Below are positions 7,787 through 12,498 of a stretch of 12,498 nt of DNA, in pieces. The first letter of the stretch is position 1. Every line of letters starts with the position of its first letter. The DNA is from Ectocarpus siliculosus (taxonomy: Eukaryota; Sar; Phaeophyceae; Ectocarpales; Ectocarpaceae): positions 97,113-109,610 of the forward strand of contig FN649737.1 of assembly GCA_000310025.1 (NCBI GenBank), written 5' to 3'. Position numbers and translations under genes: made by a program. The notes below the pieces were generated by a model. That model was not told the origin of the DNA. It did not search any database and was given only the letters and a program-made list of their open reading frames with translations.

Positions 7787-10052
7787 GCTCTCTCTCTCTC
7801 TCTGTGCGGAACCGCGTCGACACAATGCTCCGTCCTGTCGAGGACGAGTGGTCTAACTGCTCAAGGCATCACAAACACGAGTACGCCCCGCCCCCACATC
7901 TAAGCTTGCGACGACACTGCAAGTATGTAGATGTGGTGGTGAAATATTGAGCAACCGGCCCCCGATTTTCCCGCCCCCCCTTCCTCTGACCGACCGTCCG
8001 TTCGACCTCCGTCTGTGTGTCATGCTAAGGGTGGCGGACCCTGCGCTCAAATCCCAGTGGGGCACTGCCTGACAAGCGTAGACGGGGAAATCATCATGGA
8101 GGTAAGGCGTACTGTAGCGCGATGAGTACGATTGTACGGTGCGCACCGAGGTTTTGGGCACCGTTGGTGACACAAGATATCACACCCCCTGGACCGATTT
8201 TCAAAAGCTCGAAAACTTGACGACGAAAATAATAGGTACATATCAAACGACACGTTGTGGGATTGCCCTGGACGAGACGGTTCTAATGACGCCGCCAGTC
8301 TTTCTGCCGTGGAGCAAACGAGCTTTTAAAAATCACTTCCAAGGGGTTTTGATTTCTTGTGTCACCTAGGGTAGAACCCTGGGATACCTGACGGTCAAGT
8401 TCCACCGTAGGCAAGGAGGCCGCGCTTTTACGCAGTCGGGTGGCTCGGTGGATGCCTATTTAGGACACCGTTGGCGGTGGTGGATCCTTGATATTCATTG
8501 GATTCTCTCTCGATGGTGGGATCCGGCTGCTACCTTTTTCGTGCTGCTCGCGGCAACCCTCTCCCGTTTGGCGACAGCGTGATGTTTTCGCGACAACTGT
8601 ACATGTGCACAGCACAGGTCGTAGGTGTACGGGACGAAGGTTTGACCTGTTGTTTCTTTTGTCTCCCCTGAAAAAGTTAAGCTTACCCCATGGCCTTGTC
8701 CGTTCCGGCAATGACCTTGCGGCCACCTTTTGTTGTTTTCGCAGCAGCGATAGCATGTGCTTGACGAGGCATTCCACGGAGCCCCCACCCTCGTCTCTGC
8801 CCTTCCTCCGCCGCCGCAGGCACCCCTTGATACCTGATGGGGCGAACGCGCCTCAAGAGTGTTCGCGAGTCTGAAGCAGCCATCCACAAACACTGACGTT
8901 ATTTTGAATGGTCAGCCGTTTCGAGTGGCCAATGCCAACGAAAGAACCACACACACACACACACAACCTACGCTCTCTTATCAGGAAACCTTGCCGCGCT
9001 AGGTACCATGCCCTCTGCGGCCGGTACAGCGCCCGCTTTCTTCACCCGGTAGGCTGTTACCCGACACGCTCGTCCGCCTTCGTTTCCGATGTGATTGTGT
9101 GATTAGAGGATTTGCACAGCAGTTGCTGCTGCTCGTGTCCCTCAAGAAACAAGGAGGTTGCTGCTGGGGTAGGGAACGAGATTCGGTCGTGTTTTTTTCT
9201 TTTTCTTTTTCCTCAGCGAGAGAGCACAACCCCCCGACAGATATCGTCCATGCGAAGGAAGGCTGGCGAGATGATTTTTTTTTGCCGTGACGCGGGCATT
9301 TTTGTTCGTCTCTTCTCCTGTTGGTGTATCTTTATCTGTTGGCGAGGCATGCTTCGGCGGTGACTGGGAAGCCCAAGGCGTACGCCCGTACGCTGGCGCC
9401 CTCCTCCCTCAACGCTCGTTAGACCGTCCCACGCACGGAGAATAGCTTCTACTGCAACAGATGAATATCCCGAGATCTAGTAGTGTCAAGTTCGACTAAG
9501 GAATGGGACCCGTTGTATGTGTCCATGTTTTTTTATCAGGCGAAGGGCGGGGGTACTATCCACCTCACGGGCTTCTTCAACAGGGAATACGACCCAGATG
9601 CTGAGAACGGTAAGAACGTCAACAACACGAGCAACGATAAACCTCAGCTTCGAAGCGGGCTCCGACTCTGAGTGACCACGTCTGGCAATACCTCGCCTCG
9701 CTCTCCTTTCATTGCCCTTGAGCGAGTCGCGGTAGCAGCTTCTCAAGGACAGGTTACCTGAGAGGGTGGATACACCAGTACAGAAACACAACGGTCTTGT
9801 CATTTTTCCAGTAGAGCTTTTTCATGGCAGAGATACGCCAGTACAAGGCAACAGGAATTGTCTTGGCCCTGTCGTTTTGCGCCCGTACCCCAAAGCGCTG
9901 CTTGTCATAGACCGAAGTTGGGTCGTCGGATGACTCGCGTCAGCTGCGACGACGACAATTTTCAGGCTACATCTCGTGAAGAAACGTATGCGGATTTCAC
10001 GGGAGGTCCCCTGGCTCGACTGGGCGGTGAACGGGTTCGTGCCACTGCTTTG

Positions 10053-10083
<31 letters not shown>

Positions 10084-12498
10084 TGTCGTCGTCTTTGCTG
10101 CTGATGCCGCCGTGGTGGTGGCGGTGACGTTCTAGTTGTGATCGGGTTGGATGCCGAACTTGTGCTACAGCGTTATCGAACTTGTGCGACCCGTAACTTG
10201 GTGTTGGGTGCGCAGACGACGACTCTAGCGAGGAGGAATCGTCCGAGGAAGGTTCCGAGGAAGGTTCCAATGCCGAGCTGCGCTCAAAGCTGGCCTTGCT
10301 CCTGGCAGACGCGGAGGCGGAGGATGGTGACGATGACGATGACGAGGATGACGAAGAAGAAGATAATGACAGCGGTAGACAATCCTCGAAGTGGGCAGGG
10401 CGCCGCGTACGGCCAGCGGTGAGTTATTGTTGTTGTTGTTATCGTCGTTGTCGTTGTCTTCACATTAGAAACAGTTCCGGTCTCTGCTCAGTACCTTCTA
10501 ATGTCCGTACAATACAATAGTGGTCCGACTGACGCGGACGCTGGTCGTGAGTCCAAACACGATAAACCGCGCGTATGGAGATTTTGTGGGCCAAGGGGGG
10601 GAAGGGGCGGAACCCACAAACTGTGCTACCACAGCCCACACTTACGACCAATGCCGCGACGTTGTCGTGAAATCGCTGGTGGTGGCCATGTTGATGACAT
10701 CGGCGCTGTTGGTTCTAGGTGGTACGGCATCGGTGTCGGCGCTAGCGGGTAACGTAGTTCCGGGAATACACCGGGCAGAAGGCGTCCGCTCAGCCGCACC
10801 AGGGCCTAAGAGCCTGCAGCAATCTCTAGCCGAACTCTAACATCAGCCACAGGCGGAAACGAAGCTGGAAACGTCAGCGTGCTCTTCGATTCCCAGAAGA
10901 AAGACGTAGTCTTGTCTTATCAGCCGCGCAAGTGGCCGCGGTGGCTGCGTTGGCTCTCGATGCCGCGGTTGACTGAAAGCGTTGATACAGCTTTTCGTGC
11001 ACCCGGAGGCTCTGGCCTTGTGCTCGGGCTGCTGTGACCTGGCTGTCGCGACCAAGCCGGTGGGTGTGCAGCAGTGCTGAAGCCCGACCGTCCGTGATCT
11101 CACAGGCGGCTGCAGCAGCCTTGGTGTGCGGCACGGGGGACGGAGATGACTCTGAGGATGACTCGGAAGTTGATGGCGAGTATGTTCCTGGAGACGAGGA
11201 TGATGATGACATGGATGCCGATGGTGATGATGGTGACAGTGATGATGACGATGAGGAGGAAGAGGAAGAGGTAAAGGGAGAGAAGGAGGAGGAAGAGGGG
11301 TAGGGAGAGGAAGGGTAAATGGGGAGGAGAAGCAGAAAGAGGTAGGGAGAGAAGAGGAAGAGGTAAAGGGAGAGCAGGAGAAAGAAGCGGGAGTAGGAGG
11401 TGTTGGGCGAGAAGAGGTAAAGGGAGAGGAGAGAAAGCAGAGGGCAGAAAAAAAGGATAGGTAGAGGAGGAGAAGCAGGAACAGGAAGAAGAGGAGAAAG
11501 CAGGGGCTGGAAAAGGGGTAGGGAGAGAAGTAGAGCAGCAGGTTGCGGGAAAGGTACTGTGGAGCTGTACGAATGAGCGAGGCGTTTCTTCCATTGGCCG
11601 GGTGGTTGGTGATGCCAAGCGGCGTTGCTTGGCTCTCCTCCATCCCCATCGAGCATCCCGTTCATTCGATTCCCCGCTCCCGCCGTACTGCGTGTCCTAC
11701 AGGAAGACGACGACAAGAAGAAGAACGGCAAGAAGAGGCCCGCGAGCGCCAGTGGGAAAGCTCCTGCCTCTTCCCCGCCTGCAGCCTCTGCGTCGCCGTC
11801 GAGCCAACAGAGGCCGCCCAAAAAGTCCAAGAAATCGACGGAGGCGGCGGCGGCGGTGGGCGAGGGCGGAGCTGTGGCATCTACGGAGGGAGGAGATGAA
11901 GACAAGACTCCGGAGATGACCAAGCAGGAGAGAAAGCGGCAGCGCAAGAGGGAGAACAAAAGGTTGGTTGTGTGCTTCTTATCCTTAACCTTGTGGTTTT
12001 GGCCTCTTATTTGGTTTTGGTTTTGCGATGGCTCCGGTTGTTTGTCTGCCTGGGTTGCTGGTGTTAGTGTATTTTTTTCAGGTGTTTTGTGTTGGGAAGA
12101 CTTGTTTCGCTTATGACGCGTTTGTTTGGGATTTGATAAAGTTTTCCGGTTCCTCTAGGCACCTTCCACGAATCCACTCGATCCGTTGTGGAAGGCTGCC
12201 CCCCCCCCTGTCCTATTTGCGGAACCCCCAGTTGCTTCCGTCCCTGGCCTGCTTTGATGGGTCCCGAGTTGCGAAGAGGACCCACGACATTTCGCAACAC
12301 CCATGCGCTGACATTAATTTCGTGCGCCCACCTCCGCGGTGCCCCCACCCCTTGTCCTTTGTTTATTTGATTTCTTGGGGGGGGGGGGGATCTGCAAACA
12401 GGAAAGCGATGGAGGCGAAGAAGGGCCTGGAGGAGGCGTTTCGTGCGATGGACCCCGAGGACGGGGGCGAGCCGCCCAGTTGGGGTCCCTCTCAAGAA
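6482..12498 (+). CDS. Nucleoplasmin-like domain protein, probable nuclear FKBP-type prolyl isomerase (5' part, eight exons)
   Basis: Exons 6482-6598, 7404-7487, 8030-8101, 9540-9609, 10216-10418, 11106-11270, 11703-11962 and 12402-12498 join into 1,068 nt, 356 codons without a stop; the gene runs off the window. The ATG is preceded by an in-frame TAG at 6446-6448. Residues 1-104 form a nucleoplasmin-like domain, with the opening MGFFGMVLKPGQ and the closing strand GGGTIHLTGFF typical of the FKBP53/FKBP46/Fpr4 family and of plant HD2 proteins. Residues 115-237 are two Asp/Glu/Ser tracts, 238-324 are basic, and 325-356 are charged. This order (nucleoplasmin fold, acidic, basic) is that of histone-chaperone FKBPs in the nucleolus and chromatin, whose isomerase domain is C-terminal. 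That domain is not in the window, so an HD2-like or nucleoplasmin-only protein remains possible. Six of seven introns after complete codons or split codons agree on phase, which supports the model. Confidence 0.83.
6599..7403 (+). other. Gene 2 intron 1, carrying MITE copy 1
   Basis: This 805-nt intron runs from gtacac to gatgcttcag, with a CT-rich tract before the acceptor (about 7355-7390). It contains a 212-bp inverted-repeat element (7027-7238) and, just after, a 10-bp palindrome AATGATCATT near 7295-7304. Nothing else was recognised. Confidence 0.75.
7027..7238 (-). mobile_element. MITE-like element, copy 1
   Basis: The two ends are inverted repeats: 7027-7062 matches the reverse complement of 7203-7238 at about 29 of 36 positions, with outer ends TAGGTTGC...GCAACCTA. 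No transposase is encoded (212 bp), so it would be non-autonomous. Its reverse complement aligns along its length with copy 2 in intron 3, including the shared interior around 7111-7160. No clean target-site duplication was seen, so superfamily is unassigned. Strand is given to match the orientation of copy 2. Confidence 0.72.
7404..7487 (+). CDS. Gene 2 exon 2: middle of the nucleoplasmin-like domain
   Basis: 28 codons, phase 0 at both ends, between gcttcag and CAG|gtgagg. It codes for PRDVSATLWVQAEDSEIGDN and then a strand ending LLGSLQ. The last part corresponds to the short strand with [VL]-C-[TS]-L in related proteins; here the usual cysteine position reads as glycine. The ATG at 7395 lies before the acceptor and is not a start. 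Confidence 0.78.
7488..8029 (+). other. Gene 2 intron 2, with long CT microsatellite
   Basis: This 542-nt intron runs from gtgagg to gctaag. It contains an uninterrupted CT repeat (7726-7782) followed after a short break by a second one (7787-7803). The acceptor is preceded by C-rich sequence (7960-8020). Long open frames on both strands here come only from the CT/GA repeat. Confidence 0.72.
7726..7803. repeat. (CT)n microsatellite, interrupted
   Basis: 57 nt of pure CT, then tcgctgg, then about 17 nt more. Likely length-polymorphic. On the transcribed strand it is a long pyrimidine tract about 230 nt before the exon 3 acceptor. Confidence 0.95.
8030..8101 (+). CDS. Gene 2 exon 3: nucleoplasmin-like domain, strands before the signature
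   Basis: 24 codons, phase 0 at both ends, from gctaag|GGT to GAG|gtaagg. It reads GGGPCAQIPVGHCLTSVDGEI and ends IIME, which joins to exon 4 as IIMEAKGGGTIHLTG, restoring the usual order of a short hydrophilic loop, a hydrophobic strand, then the V-x-G-x-G-x-[IV]-HL-[TS]-G motif. The exon is short and its call rests on phase, splice sites and this join; there is no other in-frame candidate between exons 2 and 4 that I could find. Confidence 0.68.
8102..9539 (+). other. Gene 2 intron 3, carrying MITE copy 2
   Basis: The longest intron, 1,438 nt, from gtaagg to ttatcag with a T-rich acceptor. It contains the second inverted-repeat element (about 8164-8368), a CA run (8949-8965) and a compact hairpin GCGTACG/CGTACGC at 9378-9393. 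The rest is unremarkable; several open frames on both strands have no recognisable content. Confidence 0.75.
8164..8368 (+). mobile_element. MITE-like element, copy 2
   Basis: The left end (8166-8211) and the reverse complement of the right end (8319-8366) share GGTGACACAAG, then a related ATC-CA/AA-CCCC segment, and meet again at AAAAGCTCG; both arms are about 46-48 nt. The interior 8244-8296 matches copy 1 in reverse complement (shared CAAACGA, GCCCT, GACGGTTC blocks in order). There is no coding capacity and no clear target-site duplication. It is the same family as copy 1, inserted in the opposite orientation. Confidence 0.72.
9540..9609 (+). CDS. Gene 2 exon 4: IHLTGFF signature of the nucleoplasmin-like domain
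   Basis: 70 nt, from tttatcag|GCG to GAGAACG|gtaaga, ending in phase 1. It codes for AKGGGTIHLTGFFNREYDPD. The G-x-IHL-[TS]-G-[FY] motif is the hallmark last strand of nucleoplasmin-like domains in FKBP53/FKBP46, Fpr3/Fpr4 and HD2 proteins. The split codon G|AC restores Asp with exon 5. Confidence 0.87.
9610..10215 (+). other. Gene 2 intron 4, with triplet repeats
   Basis: This 606-nt intron runs from gtaaga to gtgcgcag. It contains TTG and then CTG/GCT triplets (10050-10085) followed by looser GTC, GCC and GTG triplets up to about 10125. No coding sequence was recognised. Confidence 0.75.
10050..10085. repeat. TTG/CTG trinucleotide tract in intron 4
   Basis: About four TTG units followed by about eight CTG units, then scattered GTC/GCC/GTG triplets. 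It is intronic, so the poly-leucine reading is not expressed. Confidence 0.9.
10216..10418 (+). CDS. Gene 2 exon 5: serine/acidic tract
   Basis: 203 nt from gcgcag|ACG to CCAGCG|gtgagt, entering in phase 1 and leaving in phase 0. It codes for residues 115 (split) to 182. It opens DDDSSEEESSEEGSEEGS, whose S-x-x-E spacing fits casein kinase 2 sites. A short leucine-rich patch (LALLLADAEAE) follows, then an almost pure Asp/Glu run (about 150-166), and it ends in a basic SSKWAGRRVRPA. Acidic tracts of this kind bind histones in nucleoplasmin-fold chaperones. Confidence 0.83.
10419..11105 (+). other. Gene 2 intron 5
   Basis: This 687-nt intron runs from gtgagt to ctcacag. It has a short TTG run just after the donor (10427-10440). 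An open frame at 10520-10840 lacks an ATG at its start and has no recognised family. No repeat element was seen. Confidence 0.65.
11106..11270 (+). CDS. Gene 2 exon 6: Asp/Glu tract
   Basis: 55 codons, phase 0 at both ends, from ctcacag|GCG to GAAGAG|gtaaag. It starts with five alanines, then GTGDGDDSEDDSEVDGEYVP, and ends in a run of Asp and Glu (SDDDDEEEEEE); well over half the residues are acidic. The downstream reading continues open into the intron only to a TAG at 11301-11303. Removal of this exon would keep the frame. Two acidic tracts in series are usual for nucleolar FKBPs. Confidence 0.78.
11271..11540. repeat. Polypurine (GA-rich) tract with repeated donor-like motif
   Basis: Degenerate repeats of GGTA(A/G)(A/G)GGGAGAG occur near 11270, 11300, 11343, 11361, 11415 and 11519. 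The first copy is the real exon 6 donor. On the other strand the tract reads as Ser/Pro/Leu-rich open frames, which are artefacts. It may have arisen by expansion of the exon 6 GAG/GAA codons across the splice site. Confidence 0.85.
11271..11702 (+). other. Gene 2 intron 6, mostly a polypurine tract
   Basis: This 432-nt intron runs from gtaaag to tcctacag. The first ~270 nt are nearly all A and G on this strand; the last ~160 nt are mixed and supply the acceptor. Confidence 0.72.
11703..11962 (+). CDS. Gene 2 exon 7: basic, nuclear-localisation region
   Basis: 260 nt from tcctacag|GAA to AAAAG|gttggt, leaving in phase 2. Residues 238-323 hold three basic clusters: KKKNGKKRP (242-250), RPPKKSKKS (274-282) and KQERKRQRKRENK (311-323). 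Ala/Ser/Pro-rich linkers and a short acidic patch separate them. This looks like a multipartite nuclear/nucleolar localisation signal and nucleic-acid-binding tail, as precedes the isomerase domain in FKBP46/Fpr4-like proteins. The donor gttggt is weaker than the others but is required to join exon 8. Confidence 0.8.
11963..12401 (+). other. Gene 2 intron 7
   Basis: This 439-nt intron runs from gttggt to caaacag. It contains a C10 run (12199-12208) and a G13 run (12377-12389, 12 nt before the acceptor). Two short inverted repeats are present: CCTTCCAC 12162-12169 with GTGGAAGG 12188-12195, and GTTGCGAA 12268-12275 with TTCGCAAC 12291-12298. Confidence 0.7.
12402..12498 (+). CDS. Gene 2 exon 8 (partial): charged helix, runs off the window
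   Basis: The exon is open from caaacag|GAA to the last base. The first G completes an Arg codon with exon 7, giving ENKRKAMEAKKGLEEAFRAM followed by DPEDGGEPPSWGPSQE. It continues the basic helix and then turns acidic and Pro/Gly-rich, like a linker. No isomerase motif is reached. The downstream end is unknown. Confidence 0.75.

Noticed and set aside
7400-7825. Open frames on both strands across the CT repeat (Arg-Glu and Ser-Leu dipeptide runs)
   Set aside because: Produced only by the dinucleotide repeat, which has no stop codons in these frames. The region is intron 2.
8488-8874. Overlapping ~130-residue open frames on both strands in intron 3
   Set aside because: Neither shows a family motif or splice context; typical of GC-rich intron sequence.
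10520-10840. 106-residue + strand open frame inside intron 5 with a hydrophobic segment
   Set aside because: It starts at GTG, has no family resemblance, is not in frame with a plausible splice pair to exons 5 and 6, and the direct exon 5 to exon 6 join is clean.
10874-11959. 361-residue antisense open frame (and overlapping antisense frames 10843-11649, 11100-11618)
   Set aside because: It is Ser/Pro/Leu-rich low-complexity sequence produced by the reverse complement of the polypurine intron and the GAN-codon exons of gene 2. No domain and no splice support.

Overview
The window reads as nuclear DNA of an intron-rich eukaryote. It holds two protein genes on the + strand, arranged head to tail, each broken by introns of about 0.4-1.4 kb with GT..AG borders. 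Both genes are incomplete in the window. Nothing looks prokaryotic: there are no ribosome-binding sites, operons or CRISPR arrays, and no tRNA or rRNA was recognised. Slightly GC-rich sequence, kilobase-scale GT/CT-rich introns, many homopolymer and microsatellite tracts and long spacers best fit a stramenopile, most likely a brown alga of the Ectocarpus type. That assignment is an inference from style and gene content, not from a database match.

Gene 1 (about 43-3131, 3' part only) is the C-terminal 184 residues of a polytopic membrane protein of the major facilitator superfamily, most like the TMEM180/MFSD13A group. Four exons (43-243, 1304-1477, 2211-2264, 3006-3131) join in phase 0 and end at a TAG stop at 3129. 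The 5' part lies before the window.

The spacer 3135-6481 (about 3.3 kb) has no gene I can name. It contains an A/T-led block with a small intact ORF (3894-4109) that looks compositionally foreign, a possible orphan exon (4797-4945), several palindromes, and a diverged 32-bp tandem repeat (about 5658-5840).

Gene 2 (6482 to beyond 12498, 5' part) codes for a nucleoplasmin-fold protein, most likely a nuclear/nucleolar FKBP-type prolyl isomerase of the FKBP53/FKBP46/Fpr4 kind. Eight exons give 356 residues so far. Exons 1-4 make the nucleoplasmin-like domain, 5 and 6 are Asp/Glu/Ser acidic tracts, 7 is a lysine/arginine-rich nuclear-localisation and nucleic-acid-binding region, and 8 begins a charged helix that runs off the end. 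The diagnostic FKBP domain, if present, lies beyond the window.

The most notable non-genic structure is a pair of homologous, roughly 200-bp terminal-inverted-repeat elements (MITE-like) in introns 1 and 3 of gene 2, in opposite orientation. They flank exons 2-3, whose removal would preserve the frame. Introns 2, 4, 6 and 7 carry a long CT microsatellite, a TTG/CTG triplet tract, a 270-nt polypurine tract with repeated copies of the real splice donor, and a G13 run next to the acceptor. I found no new defence or metabolic system.
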